Shown here one piece after another: positions 1-11,531 of a stretch of 64,000 bases of DNA. The translations under genes were made by a program, and so were the position numbers. The first letter of the stretch is position 1. Each line of letters begins with the position of its first letter. The stretch is from NCBI GenBank assembly GCA_028023455.1, contig JAQFVV010000031.1, forward strand, positions 10,098,093 to 10,162,092, written 5' to 3'. The notes under the pieces were generated by a model. It did not search any database. It was given only the letters and a program-made list of their open reading frames with translations, and was not told the DNA's origin. This DNA comes from Epiperipatus broadwayi. Taxonomy: Eukaryota > Onychophora > Udeonychophora > Euonychophora > Peripatidae.

Positions 1-218
1 GACTCAAAGGTACATTTATGTAAACAAAATGCAAGTTAAAAACTTCTAACGCTTGTATTTATGTCCACAGATGGCGTTCTACCAAAAACGCCCATCAAGC
101 GTATGTTTTTGCTATGCTGAGTTTGAAGACATTACGTGTCTAAAAAATTCACGCTTGCAAGCTGAATAGAAATTGTTTCCTACACGCTCAGAGTTTGTAT
201 CTTAGATCTAGTTTCTTT

Positions 219-276
219 ATTCCTGTCTTTCACTGACGATAGCAAATAGCTTGAAATCATGATCTGAAAGTGGAAT
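219..276 (+). ncRNA. Type I hammerhead ribozyme, family A copy 1
   Basis: Seen: outer helix I AUUCC/GGAAU, an internal loop, then inner helix I CUUUCA/UGAAAG. The core is CUGACGA (C at the free position 7) and helix II is AGC-AAATA-GCU closed by a U.U mismatch. GAAA is followed by helix III AUCAUGAU, which is self-complementary with no loop, and then C17 at 264. Known: hammerheads with tiny self-complementary helix III cleave as dimers or multimers. The U.U in place of the usual G-C next to the core is a weak point. Confidence 0.82.
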
Positions 277-626
277 TATAGTTAGAGATAGTGAATACTA
301 ACTACTCTGACGTTTATGTAAACAAAACATAGGCTTGATGGGCATTTTTGGTAGAACGCCATCTGTGGACATAAATACAAGCGTTAGCAAGTTTTTTAAC
401 TTGCATTTTTGTTTATCATAAATGTACCTTTGAGATCTTTCTTGCAATGATATAGATTGCAGAGGCTTCTACTATGTGGTGATGCTGAACTGAGATCAGA
501 CCCATATAGCTATCTGGTTTGCTAGCTGAGTTTGAAGACATTACGTGTCTAAAAAATTCACGCTTGCAAGCTGAATAGAAATTGTTTCATAAACGCTCAG
601 AGTTTGTATTTAGATCTAGTTTCTTT

Positions 627-684
627 ATTCCTGTCTTTCACTGATGATAGCAAATAGCTTGAAATCATGATCTGAAAGTGGAAT
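627..684 (+). ncRNA. Type I hammerhead ribozyme, family A copy 2
   Basis: Same architecture as the copy at 219-276, but the core reads CUGAUGA (U7). Helix I CUUUCA/UGAAAG, helix II AGC/GCU and the palindromic AUCAUGAU helix III are intact. Predicted cleavage is after C672. Confidence 0.82.
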
Positions 685-1029
685 TATAGTTAGAGATAGT
701 GAATACTAACTACTCTGACGTTTATGTAAACAAACGACGCTTGATGGGCGTTTTTGAGAAGCCATCTGTGGACATAATACAAGCGTTAGCAAGTTTTTTA
801 ACTTGCATTTTTGTTTATCATAAATGTACCTTTGAGGTCTTTCTTGCAATGATATAGATTGCAGAGGCTTCTACTATGTGGTGATGCTGAACTGAGATCA
901 GACCCATATAGCTATCTGGTTTGCTATGCTGAGTTTGAAGACATTACGTGTCTAAAAAATTCACGCTTGCAAGCTGAATAGAAATTGTTTCATAAACGCT
1001 CAGAGTTTGTATTTAGATCTAGTTTCTTT

Positions 1030-1087
1030 ATTCCTGTCTTTCACTGACGATAGCAAATAGCTTGAAATCATGATCTGAAAGTGGAAT
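1030..1087 (+). ncRNA. Type I hammerhead ribozyme, family A copy 3
   Basis: The core is CUGACGA and GAAA. Helices I (outer AUUCC/GGAAU, inner CUUUCA/UGAAAG), II and III are intact. Predicted cleavage is after C1075. Confidence 0.82.
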
Positions 1088-1436
1088 TATAGTTAGAGAT
1101 AGTGAATACTAACTACTCTGACGTTTATGTAAACAAAACATACGCTTGATGGGCGTTTTTAGTAGAACGCCATCTGTGGACATAAATAAGCGTTAGCAAG
1201 TTTTTTAACTTGCATTTTTGTTTATCATAAATGTACCTTTGAGGTCTTTCTTGCAATGATATAGATTGCAGAGGCTTCTACTATGTGGTGATGCTGAACT
1301 GAGATCAGACCCATATAGCTATCTGGTTTGCTATGCTGAGTTTGAAGACATTACGTGTCTAAAAAATTCACGCTTGCAAGCTGAATAGAAATTGTTTCAT
1401 AAACGCTCAGAGTTTGTATTTACATCTAGTTTCTTT

Positions 1437-1494
1437 ATTCCTGTCTTTCACTGACGATAGCAAATAGCTTGAAATCATGATCTGAAAGTGGAAT
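1437..1494 (+). ncRNA. Type I hammerhead ribozyme, family A copy 4
   Basis: All core and paired positions match the copy at 1030-1087. Predicted cleavage is after C1482. This is the last full unit before the array ends in a short TA run at about 1637. Confidence 0.82.
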
Positions 1495-1706
1495 TATAGT
1501 TAGAGATAGTGAATACTAACTACTCTGACGTTTATGTAAACAAAACATACGCTTGATGGGCGTTTTTGGTAGAACGCCATCTGTGGACATAAATACAAGC
1601 GTTAGCAAGTTTTTTAACTTGCATTTTTGTTTATCATATATATATATAAGTAGATTGCCTTGACAAAAATTGTTGATTCCCCCTGATTGCGGACCCAGGC
1701 TGCCAT

Positions 1707-2420
1707 TTGATGACAACTTTTTATTTAGGTACTTACAACTGCAGATCACTTTCAACTGAAGGAAGATTGCAAGAATTAGAAGAATTGTCTTATATTAAAT
1801 GGGACATTATTGGACTTTGTGAAGTTAGAAGAAAAGGGAAAGAGACAATTGATTTAAAAAGTGGACATATATTCTATTATAAAGGCACAACTATTGGAAA
1901 TACAAGTGGAGTAGGATTCATTATAAATAAAAATTGGAAGAACAATATTGTGGAGATTGATGGTGTATCAGCTAGAGTGGCAAGATTAGTTATACAACTT
2001 AATAGCAGATACCAAATGCAGATAATTCAGGTTTATGCCCCAACAAGTTCTCATAGTGATGAAGTAGTAGAAGATTTTTATATGGATGTACAAAAGGCTT
2101 TTGATCAGAGTAAACAGCATTTTAAAATTGTTATGGAAGACTTTAATGCTAGAATTGGTAAACAAATGAAAGATGGAAGTGCTGTAGGTAATTTTGGTTA
2201 TGGTAATAGAAATAAGAGAGGACATAGACTTGTGGAGTTTGCAGAAAAAGAAAAACTTTATATTATGAATTCTTTTTTTGAGAAAAATGTTAAAAGAAAA
2301 TGGACATGGAAGCATCCAAATGAAGGTACAGCAGAATTGGATTATATTTTGACTAACAGGAAATACATATTTCAAGATTGTAATGTTCTTAATAGATTTA
2401 ACACAGAAAATGATCATTGA
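1707..2420 (+). pseudogene. RTE LINE endonuclease domain (APE type)
   Basis: A 237-residue fragment with the order expected of the RTE endonuclease. It has the TYNCRSL start, the GLCEVRR block, QVYAPTSSHSDE, then a mutated (G/E)DFNARIG loop (glycine changed to glutamate). WTWKHPNEGTAELDYILTN leads to the terminal catalytic (S)DH. Here the serine is asparagine, and the next codon, normally arginine, is TGA, consistent with a CpG-to-TpG change. In an intact element it would nick the target DNA to prime reverse transcription. The loss of conserved residues together with the stop implies inactivity. The start used is the first ATG after the 5' UTR-like segment. Confidence 0.9.
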
Positions 2421-2468
2421 TTAGTAGGGTTCAAAATATGTTTAATGTAAAAACTCGAAAGACAAAAA

Positions 2469-3028
2469 TTGTTAAGAAAAATAATATTTACAGTTGATAT
2501 TCCTAATCTTCAGAAACACTCTAATGAATTTAAATTAGAACTTACAAATCGGTTTCAAGTATTAGTAGATTTTGAACATGATTCAGATTTGAATGAAATT
2601 AATATGAAAATAACTGATACACTTTTAAAAACTGCAACAAATATAGCTGGTAGAAAAAAGCAGCAATTGACCAATAAAATTTCTACTGAGACTAAAGAAT
2701 TTTAGAAGAAAAGAATAAATATGAAGATATACAAAAATGATGCATTAAAAAGAATTGAATATCTCGAATTTTGTAAAATGGTGCGGAAAAGAATTGAAAA
2801 TGATATAAGAAAGTATAACTGTGAACTAGCAAGAAAAGGTGTAGAAGAAAGTAAAAGTCTTAAGAATGTAAAACAACATTTTGGTATTGGTAGGAAATTT
2901 ATATCTGCAATAAGAAAAAAAGATGGAATTATTACTAAAAAGAGAGATGACATCATGAAATTGGTAGAAATTTTTTATCAAGAATTAATAAAGAACAAGT
3001 ACCTCCTATATCTACTACATCTTCCAAA
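2469..3028 (+). pseudogene. RTE LINE linker between endonuclease and RT
   Basis: Continues the LINE polyprotein. The part up to 2705 is lysine- and asparagine-rich without a recognised domain. After the TAG at 2703-2705 the frame changes (from 2721), and the segment around FYQELIKNKYLL ends in a second frame break near 2985-3030. Reading the alternate frame from about 2985 restores continuity with the RT fragment. I see no independent function here. Confidence 0.75.
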
Positions 3029-4231
3029 TTGCCCAGAATTTTAAATGAAAAAGTGAGACATGCAATTAAATGTATGAAGAAAGGAAACGCTCCAGGTAAT
3101 GATGGAATTATAATTGATATATTAAAAGAAGCAGGTGAAGAAACTGAAAAAATTTTAACAAAGTTATATACCAAATGTCTAAATGATAAAGATGTACCAG
3201 ATGATTGGAAGAATGCAATAATAATATTAATATTTAAAAAAGGTGATAAAGAAGATATTAGAAATTATAGACCTATCAGCCTTTTATCAGTTTTATATAA
3301 AATTTTTACCAAGATAATTACAACTCATCTACAGAGAACATTGGATTTCCACCAACCAAGAGAACAAGCTGGATTTAAAAGTGGTTTTAGTACAGTAGAT
3401 CATATTCAGGTACTGAGAGAAGTTATAGAAAGGACAAATGAATATGAATTGTCATTATGTTTTGGATTTGTAGATTATGAAAAGGCATTTGATTCTATAA
3501 ACATTTCTTCAGTGATTAAAGCATTGGATCATCAAGATATAGATCCAGGATATTGTCATATTTTAAAGAATATTTATAAAAATGCAACAGCAACAATTAG
3601 ATTACATAATGATACTAATAAAGTCAACATTGAGAAAGGTGTAAGACAAGGTGACTCCATATCTCCAAAACTTTTTGCAGCAGTGCTGCAAGAAGTATTT
3701 TGTGGATTAAAATGGGAAACTAAAGAAGTGAAAGTAAATGGAGATTATTTAAGTCATTTAGGTTTCGCAGATGATGTAGTTGTTTTTGAAAATAATGCTT
3801 CAGAGCTGCAGGAAATGTTGCAGGAGTTATCAGATGAAAGTAGGAAAGTAGGACTAAAGATAAATGTTAAAAAGTCTAAAGTAATGTTTAATCGATTTGC
3901 TCAAAATATGAAAATAAAAATTGATTATGATGAATTAGAAGAAGTTCACAGTTACAAATACCTTGGTCAGATTATTAATACAGATGGAAACATAATGGAG
4001 GAAATTAATCATAAAATTAAACTTGGTTGGAGTGCTTTTGGTAGAAATAACTTGATACTAAGAGGAACTATGCCTATGTGTTTGAAAAGAAAGATTTTCA
4101 ACAAATGTGTTTTACCAGTTCTTACTTATGGATCTGAGACTTGGACACTCAATAGAAGAGCAATACAGAGACTTCAGACCACTCAAAGAAGTATGGAGAG
4201 ATGTATGTTGGTATTAACAAGAAGAGATTGA
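3029..4231 (+). pseudogene. RTE LINE reverse transcriptase (400-residue fragment)
   Basis: Contains the ordered non-LTR RT motifs: KKGNAPGNDGI (motif 0/1 region), IILIFKKGDKEDIRNYRPIS, EQAGFKSGFSTVDHIQVL, FVDYEKAFDS, GVRQGDSISPKLF and the catalytic LGFADDVVVF. The thumb and C-terminal segment YKYLGQIINTDG then GSETWTLNRRAIQRLQ follows. The three catalytic aspartates appear intact. The fragment lacks its normal N-terminal fusion to the endonuclease and is cut off by TGA at 4229. Homologous sequence continues downstream, so about 80 C-terminal residues are lost. Its role was to reverse-transcribe LINE RNA at the insertion site. Confidence 0.93.
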
Positions 4232-4532
4232 AAACACAATGAATGGGTAAGAGAACAAACAGGTGTTACTGATCTCATTGAAAAAATTAACAATTGAAGT
4301 GGATTTGGGCTGGACATATTGCTGGAAGAGATGATAATAGATGGACAAATGAAATTTTAAACTGGATTCCAAGTGATTGTAAAAGACCCAGAAATGGACC
4401 ACATGTGAGATGGATGGATGAAATAAGAAAGTGTGCAGGGGTGATGTAAAGAAGAGCAGCTAAAGTTCAGAGAAGATAGATTAAACTTGGAGAGACCTCC
4501 ATCCTGCAGTGGATTGATAATGGTTGATAATG

Positions 4533-4564
<32 letters not shown>

Positions 4565-4632
4565 CATCTATGTTTTATTTAATGTTTATATATATATATA
4601 TATATATATAAACATTAAATAAAACATAGATC
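4533..4632. repeat. TA microsatellite embedded in a perfect hairpin
   Basis: The segments ATGTTTTATTTAATGTTTA (4570-4588) and its reverse complement (about 4608-4630) flank a TA tract. This makes a ~25-bp-arm hairpin directly after the LINE 3' tail. Confidence 0.75.
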
Positions 4633-4644
4633 AATGTATATATG

Positions 4645-4828
4645 CAAACAAAGAGAGTAAATTACCTTCCATCAGGCTATAAATTAAAGGCATTCTAAAT
4701 GTTTAACAAAGGATCAAGAATAGAAGAAGTTCAATAGAAGGAACTCAATCTATTCTTGATCCTTTGTTTAATATATAGAGCATTTTTAATTCATAGTCTG
4801 AGCAAGGTGGATTTACTCCCTTTGTTTA
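4645..4828. repeat. Hairpin MITE-like inverted repeat (~87-bp arms)
   Basis: Left arm 4645-4731 begins AAACAAAGAGAGTAAAT. Right arm 4741-4828 ends ATTTACTCCCTTTGTTT. The centre reads ...GAAGTTC-AATAGAAG-GAACTC. The arms differ at scattered positions. There are no coding features. Confidence 0.75.
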
Positions 4829-5038
4829 CTTATATATATATATTGATATGAAGATTTTCAAAGGTTGTTTACTTATATATATATATTGATATGAAGATTT
4901 TCACAGGTTGCATATATAAAAGACATATTGTGCAGGTTCATCATTTATCACCCAATGGATGAATTGTGTAATCAAGTCGAAATGTCGGTTTATCAATATT
5001 TAAATTTTTTAACATGGATGAACCCAGACAATATGTCT

Positions 5039-5041
<3 letters not shown>
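4829..5041. repeat. Dispersed repeat with 24-bp inverted flanks and local tandem duplication
   Basis: A ~40-bp unit ending TGATATGAAGATTTTCA is duplicated (4838-4865, 4876-4905), and a diverged copy lies near 16,507. It is followed by inverted flanks at 4919-4942 and 5017-5041 (AGACATATTG and CAATATGTCT within them). The loop between the flanks holds a hammerhead-like segment. Confidence 0.6.
4956..4988 (+). ncRNA. Degenerate hammerhead-like core (candidate)
   Basis: GGATGA is followed by AUU-GUGU-AAU, extra bases, and then CGAAAUGUC. The last part is the typical 3' half of Penelope- or retrozyme-type hammerheads. The 5' core differs from CUGAUGA, and helix I cannot be paired at the cleavage site, so at best this is a relic. 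Confidence 0.3.

Positions 5042-5044
<3 letters not shown>

Positions 5045-5087
<43 letters not shown>
5045..5087. repeat. TA microsatellite
   Basis: Uninterrupted (TA)n. Confidence 0.95.
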
Positions 5088-5089
<2 letters not shown>

Positions 5090-5090
<1 letters not shown>

Positions 5091-6017
5091 AATGCTAGCA
5101 AGATATATATTATAAAACAAATATATCTGCATTACTTATTTGATAATTTAAAATAAATAAACAAATTATTAAAGGAAAAAAAAAAGAAAAATAGGTAAAA
5201 AAAATGTAGATATACAAAAATGTAAAAGATAGCATCTTTCTGTTTTAGAATAAATCTATTTAATAAAAGTAGGGTAGGGATAAAGAATCAGGTGAGATAA
5301 CTATTTTAAAACCTGCCCTCTCTTCTTTTTATAAATTAAATTTAGAAAAAAAAAGTAAATTTTAAAAGAATAAATGTGAAATGTTTTAAGATTAACAATA
5401 GTATTAATTAATAAAAAGAAACTCTTGTAAACTGTCTCATCAGCATGAATGCAATAAGAGAGTGGATTAATCTGGAAAAAAGAAAAAACCAAATTAAAAT
5501 TATGATAAAAAATAAATAATGGAAGGGTTAGGTATAAAAAGAGCAGGTGAACTATTGTTTCCAATTTGCATTTGAGTTTCATTCAAGTTTCACTTAACTT
5601 TTTTTGAAATCTCAGTTCCAGTTTCATTTCAATCTTCATTTCAAGTTAGTCAATTTCAATCAGTAGTTGCAGAGCTTTCCAGCTCACTAGTCCATTGGAA
5701 AATATAAGTTGCAAAAGTAGCAACATGCATTGCTAGAGAACCTTTGGAGCATTTGGCTGAACTTCATGCCCCAGGTCTTCAGCTTCAATAAATGTTTTCA
5801 CTTGGAATCAATGTCTCATCCATAATATAGATACTGCTGCATACTCTCTACCATTGTCCATCCAAACAATGAAAGAAAATCTATAAAGTCAAAGATAGAG
5901 ACCAAAAGGCTGACCTGTTGAAAATCCAAACTAATGAAAATGTTTCATCTTGATATCATGAAAAACATAGGTAAATATACTTTTTCAATCATAAATGTTT
6001 AGACATATATATATATA
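5090..6017. other. AT-rich non-coding stretch
   Basis: No coding signature. Around 5575-5660 the trinucleotide-like phrase TTTCA recurs irregularly (TTTCATT, TTTCACTT, TTTCAATC), a purine/pyrimidine-biased low-complexity patch. The short reverse frame at 5301-5582 is hydrophobic low-complexity sequence and not a gene. Confidence 0.5.
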
Positions 6018-7215
6018 CACCTGGGTCTTGTTTTACGCGATAGATAGGTTCCTCAGAAAACATGCGCAAATGAAATCACACAAAAATAGACATAACTTAC
6101 ATTGAAAACGGGGGGATGTGGTCTGTGATTTTACAAAATTCGTGTAAAAGCAAAGCACCAACGTAAAATTACTTTAAAATTCGCGCGCAAAAAAAAAAAA
6201 AAGTAAATAAAATATGACTAATAAAAAATTTCAAATTTGAAAAAAAAATGATACAAGACAAACTTTTTTTAACTATAATATTTAATTTTATTCAAAATAA
6301 TATATTTTTATGCATAATTTACAGTACAGTAATTTAAATTTTTTTATACACATTTTAATTATTATCGCTATTTGCCCAAAAAGACGTTAGTTTGCAAACT
6401 AGTAAAAAATCAGATTCTCATGTGATGTGATGTATTTGGCTTCTCCTTAAATGAAGTCAAGAATATCTCAGCAATAATTCTCACAAGAGGAAATACAACT
6501 AGCACCAAGTTCACTCTCATGTTGTGTTAATGGTTTTCTGTTGACGACGACGATGATTTTATTAATTGTTTATGAACTTAGACTTATGATAATAAAAAGA
6601 CATTTATTCACCACTGCTGGGAAAAATTTAATTAAAACTAACAATTAAAAATTAAATTCTTCTTTTTGTCTTTAATTTTCAATTCCGTTTAAAAATCAAA
6701 TTTCGTTTTACATCACATTAATTTGAAGTCGCCAGTAAGTAATTTTTAAATTGTTAATTACAATTAAAAATCAGATTTTAATTGTGCCCACTGCTATTTT
6801 ACTGACCTTTTAAAAATAAACTTGTGGACACTAAATGATTAATAATTGATTACGTTCTTTTTTAAAAAGTGAAAACAGAATGTGATTTAAAATGCAAAAT
6901 TAACACACACAATGTTTGGACAAATTTACATTATAATCTTGTGAAATTTAATGTGTGTATACATAAAATGTGGAAATCATGATTTTAATTTCATTATTGC
7001 ATAAAATCTTACTATTATAAAGCACTGAAAGTATTGAAATTACTAAGATGAAAGTAGAATTCCAATAATGTGCTATTACTTTCAATATAACGTAAGTGCA
7101 TGAAATTTATTATTTAAAGTAATAGCGCATTATCGAAGGTCGACTTCCGGTGAAACACGAATTGTGTAACTTCAAAATCGTGTTAAATAAGTCCGCATAA
7201 AAAGAGACCCAGGTG
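6018..7215. mobile_element. Tigger/pogo-like non-autonomous DNA transposon
   Basis: Terminal inverted repeats begin CACCTGGGTCTTGTTTTACG on the left (6018) and, read inward from the right end (7215), CACCTGGGTCTCTTTTTATG. The left end continues ACGCGATAGATAGGTTCC, a phrase typical of pogo/Tigger ends, and is preceded by TA, the usual target. The interior is AT-rich with no transposase frame. The right flank runs into a GT/TA microsatellite, which blurs the target duplication. At about 1.2 kb it is longer than a typical MITE and may be a degraded or internally deleted copy. Confidence 0.72.
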
Positions 7216-7470
7216 TGTGTATATATATATTAATGAAATGAACTGTAATGGACAATTAGTAATATTAAATCTCTTAAAAATTAATGTATATGTATTTATT
7301 TTTAGTGTACTGTTATATTTATTTTAAATATTCGTGCATGTAAATAAATAAATCTTTGCTGAAAATTTTGCTTGGTCTGTACTCTCTCTTTTAATTGTGT
7401 CACCAATAATTTAAAAGTTAAAAATATTTCCATATGTAATTAGTACTGTGCCAGCTGGGTCTCCTGATCA
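7216..7470. other. AT-rich spacer
   Basis: I recognise nothing between the DNA transposon end and the next dispersed repeat. Confidence 0.5.
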
Positions 7471-7479
7471 AGAATATGA

Positions 7480-7745
7480 GCTAGCCTGAATATATTTTGT
7501 GCTGAGTCTGTGCACCTGTCATCTGACATGCCAACTATAGATATTATAGGCAGGGCTGGATGGCGTCTGAGATGGGTTCTCAAATCAAATAAAGTCTTTG
7601 GGTAGCAGGTTTTTGGCCCAGCTGTATGGAGATGTGTTATAGTCAGGAAATATGGTCATGGTTGTGCTTTTGTGTAACTTCAATCTGGCTGTAGATATCA
7701 TTGATAGTTGATCTATCAATGGTATTCTACCCCTCTGCCTGGGAC
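7480..7745 (-). repeat. Dispersed repeat, copy 1 (pairs with 12866-13140)
   Basis: Read on the minus strand it matches the segment at 12866-13140: GAGGGG-AGAATAC-ATTGATAG, then ATCAATGATA, with recognisable similarity for roughly 250 bp. Reverse-strand translation gives QRGRIPLID and SMIS against QRGRILLIV and SMIP in the other copy, so the similarity may reflect a decayed coding element. This copy contains internal stops. Confidence 0.55.
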
Positions 7746-7759
7746 AATATATATTGTAA

Positions 7760-8599
7760 CAGTAAGCACCCTATGGAACAATTGGTGATAAGTCAGTTAA
7801 TAATTAAATAATAATAATAAATATTCAGCAATTAAATTTTTGTCTAGGGGAATTTAAAAACAGCTAAGGGTTACCATTTACTTGGTGGAATGACAGAATA
7901 TAATTTATTTTTAATTGACAAGTAACTTCTAGTCACCGATAACAATCAAACTGAGCATATAAAAAAGCAAGTGTTTATACACATTCAATTATATTTCCTA
8001 GTAATCACTCTTCTACACCTAATAAGTTATTTCATTAACGAATAAATAATTAGCTTGGTTCAAATAAGAAATGACAAACATAAAATTATTAACAATAAAC
8101 AATACCTTTAAAGTATTATATGATTATAATATTACAAAAATCTATTTATATATTTACAAATTAATAGATTTATATAGTGATCATTCTTGAGAGGAACAAA
8201 ATCTTTATAACTTACAATCTCTTTGAGGATAGCTATAGAAAGTTCAGTTGATTTACTTTAATGCCTCTGTGAGCTCACATGCATATTTTGTATCAGTAAA
8301 TGTGGGAACATAATCATTAATTGTAGAATTTTAAGGTTTTTTAGCAATATAAGATTTTTAGCTTCCTTTGGTTCCATTGAGGTAAATTTCTTATGAGGTT
8401 TTTATTGCAGTTTTCTTCTGAGTATTTTAAAATAAGTAGATTAGCATGTAAATTATAGAAATGCATTTCCATGAAATAATAAGTTTAGATGACTAGTTTT
8501 TTCTTCTTAAGCAAGTAAATGTTAGATATTTGTTCAGTGTTTAATATGATGAATCGATTGGCAAAAATCAAAATTAAAATTTAAGACATTTTTCTCAAC
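7760..8599. other. AT-rich stretch without recognised features
   Basis: A+T-rich, no coding signal and no clear repeat structure noticed. Confidence 0.45.
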
Positions 8600-9440
8600 A
8601 TTTTACAGCAGTATTTTGTGGATTAAAATGGGAAGCTAAAGGAGTTAAAGCAAATGGAGATTATTTAAGTCATTTAGATTTTGCAGATGACATAGTTGTT
8701 TTAGCAAATAATGTTTTAAAGCTTTAGGAAATGCTGCAGCAATTACCAGATGAATGTAAGAAAGTAGGACTAAAAAATGTTAAAAAGACTAAAGTAATGT
8801 CCAATGGATTTTCTCAAAAGATGAAAATAAAGATTGATTAGAAGAAGGTAACAACTACCAATATCTTAATCGGTTTATTACTACAGATGGAAACATAATG
8901 GATGAAATTAATCATAGAATTAAACTTGATTGGGATGCTTTTGATAGAAATAACTTGATACTAAAAGGAAATATATCTATGTGTTTGAAAAGGACACTTT
9001 TTAATAAATGTGTTTTTCCAGTTCTTATTTATGGATCTGAGGCTTGAACACTTAAGAGAAGAGCAATACAGAGACATCAGGCCACTCAAAGAAGTCTGAA
9101 AGGTTGCATGTTAGGACTAACAAGAACAGATTGAAAACACATTATATGGGTAAAAGAACAAATAGGTGTTACTGCCCTCATAAAAAAATTAAAAGACTGA
9201 AGTGGAGTTGGACTGGACATGTTTCTAGGAGAGATGATAATAGATGGACAATTGAAATTTTAAACTGGATTCCAAGAGTTATAAAAGACCCAGAAAGAGA
9301 CCACACATGAGATGGATGGATGTAATAAGAAAGTGTGCAGGTGTGATGTGGAGAAGAGAATCTAAATTTCGGAAAAGATGGATTGAATTTCGAGAGACCA
9401 TCATCCTGCAGTAAAGTGATAATGGTTGACAATGATGATG
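8600..9440 (+). pseudogene. 5'-truncated RTE LINE copy 2
   Basis: Starts inside the RT domain (VFCGLKWEAK, then HLDFADDIVVLANN) and runs to the 3' end (WSWTGHVSRRDDNRWTIEILNWIP), finishing in GATGATGATGATGATGATGA at 9433-9451. Several stops and frameshifts are present, for example TAG at 8726 and a deletion near 8840. It shares its 3' end with the elements at 1690-4510 and 35244-36125. RTE elements are commonly 5'-truncated and end in short tandem repeats. Confidence 0.9.
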
Positions 9441-9560
9441 ATGATGATGATGACTCTACTATTTTGTTATAAATAATAATGGAAAAAACATTTGCATTAA
9501 AGTAATGCCTGTAAACTCAGACGTGAGAGTTATAATATATGTGTGTTGTTATTAAAGGCA

Positions 9561-9566
9561 GATAGG

Positions 9567-9647
<81 letters not shown>

Positions 9648-9708
9648 GGATGGATGGATGGATGGATGGATGGATGGATGGATGGATGGATGGATGGATG
9701 GATGGATG

Positions 9709-9795
<87 letters not shown>
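9561..9795. repeat. Compound GATA-GATG-GATA microsatellite
   Basis: (GATA)n to about 9646, (GGAT)n from 9647 to 9708, then (GATA)n again to 9795. The outer blocks are similar in length, about 85 bp each. Confidence 0.97.
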
Positions 9796-9799
9796 TGTA

Positions 9800-11530
9800 C
9801 TAGTTTATTTTAGCGATCAAAGCATGTAAATATTTAAAATTATATATATTTTTTAATGTGATCTCTTAAAATCCAGAGATATACAAAACTTTTTTAATAG
9901 AAATTTGATCAATTATGTAATATAATTACCAGATATATCAATTATGTTGCTATAAGTTATATATATATTTTATATAAATACCTTAAAGTTATATATTTCT
10001 GTTTATTTGGAAATAAAAAAAAGCTGAAACTTTAGAAGGCAATCTATTATCCTTCAAATCAAAAAACTAATCAAAGATTTAAATAAACCAGACAAAATAC
10101 TAAAATAATTTAAAAAAAAAAACACATTGAGCAAAAGGGTATTAATTTCTAAAACTGTCTGTTTGTATATTTTTTGATCAGTAGATAGATGGCAGTATAA
10201 AAAACTTGTTAAAATTAATTCAAACAAGATATCGATTTACTTTAATGTATTATTCACTCTTTATTCAGTCAAATTATTGCAATGGTTTATTGAAAATTTC
10301 CGTTTATTTGGGATATATAGCAATTTTGAATTGACTAAGTAAGAGGATATCAATTACTTTCAGCAAGTTGGTTATAACGTTAAATTCGGGGAACATCAGT
10401 AATGGAAACTTTACAAATCATTTGAAAGAAGCAACAAAAATAGATAGTAGTATGAAAAAGTTTATTTTTCAATATATTTCTCAACTACAGTGATATATTC
10501 ATATTCATATTTATTGCTTTCTCAGTTGGTCTGGATAAGGGTCTCTACATATGCATCTCTCAATTGCTTGCCTAGAAATCAGTGCTTAGGATGAAGCAGA
10601 TAATCTGTCAATATCTAAAAAACAGCCATTAAATTATTACCTGCTGTACCAAAAAAAATGTTAATCTTGCCCAGAATTGATATGTTTTAATAACATTGTT
10701 TTCATTTACCATAATTGATCAACAATTACCAATGAATTAGTAAAACCAACCTGTAACTATGTTGATAGATAAACTACATCTGGATTTATAGATAACAATG
10801 CTAAGAATGCAAACCATATTTTAAATCAAATGTGTTTTCTGATTCTAGAAAACAATTTACTAAAAAATATTGTCAAACAACAAGGATATATATATAACTA
10901 CAACAATTAAATGTCTGTATATTTATATATATATAACTACAACAATTAAATGTCTGTATTTTTAAATTATATAATAATAATTCAAACAAATATATTTAAC
11001 ACAGTATTCAAAATTAAATAATATATTCTTTACCAGAAGTACTTTCAATTGTTTCACTGACAATCTTTATCAATTGTTAATACAAACGTACAAAAAATAA
11101 AAATATATTTGTTTGAATTATATATATATATATATATAAGATACCTAGCAACAACTATAAGAAGTTTCATTACTTAAATGTATAAGTCTAGTTGTAATAT
11201 ATATGCAAATATATGTATATAATTTGTAATTATATAAAAAAAATATTCATTCATTTAAGGATTCAGTGGGTTTTTTTCTTATATTTTTTCTTTACTTTGT
11301 CATATTGAAGAAAATCAGTATCACAAATTTTATGTAAAGGAAAATGATTTTATATTGAGATAACTTTTCACAGGAATATATATATATATATATAACTTTT
11401 TGTATTTTAACATTTAATATGGGAAAACAAGCTTTTAAATTCTATATGTTAGATTCTTACTTAATGCATTTAATAATAATTTGATAAATATTAATGGATT
11501 ATAAAGAAATGCAGAAAAATATATTTATTA
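9800..11530. other. AT-rich stretch with small repeats
   Basis: It contains a 39-bp direct duplication (ATAACTACAACAATT at 10894 and 10933). It also has a 19-bp inverted pair: AATTCAAACAAATATATTT near 10980 and its reverse complement near 11101. No coding signal. Confidence 0.6.
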
Positions 11531-11531
11531 T

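Larger units (their letters stand above)
1..1640 (+). repeat. Family A tandem array (~407-bp unit, each with a hammerhead ribozyme)
   Basis: Four tandem copies of a ~407-bp unit; predicted cleavage sites at 264, 672, 1075 and 1482 give periods of 408, 403 and 407. Bases 1-107 are in the opposite orientation, so the window opens on an inverted junction. Each unit carries a type I hammerhead followed by conserved small hairpins: GGCGTT/AACGCC within 1558-1578, nested in an outer ACGCTT/AAGCGT pair, and GCAAGTT-TTTT-AACTTGC. Copy 2 has lost a few bases in the GGCGTT hairpin. No coding capacity is apparent. A short reverse-strand reading frame overlapping 1516-1755 is fortuitous. The closest known concept is the metazoan retrozyme, or the ribozyme-bearing terminal repeats of Penelope-like elements. 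Confidence 0.85.
1690..4510 (+). mobile_element. RTE-clade LINE, near full length, inactivated
   Basis: An APE-type endonuclease is followed by a reverse transcriptase and a short 3' tail of TGATAA-like repeats, the normal RTE layout. The reading frame is broken by a stop after the endonuclease at 2418-2420, a stop at 2703-2705, a frameshift near 2985-3030 and a stop at 4229-4231. Beyond 4231, homology to the other copies continues in several frames to about 4500 and ends in a TGATAA/TA tract. The 5' end abuts the family A array, separated by a short TA run. Two truncated relatives (about 8600-9440 and 35244-36125) share the 3' portion. Confidence 0.92.
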
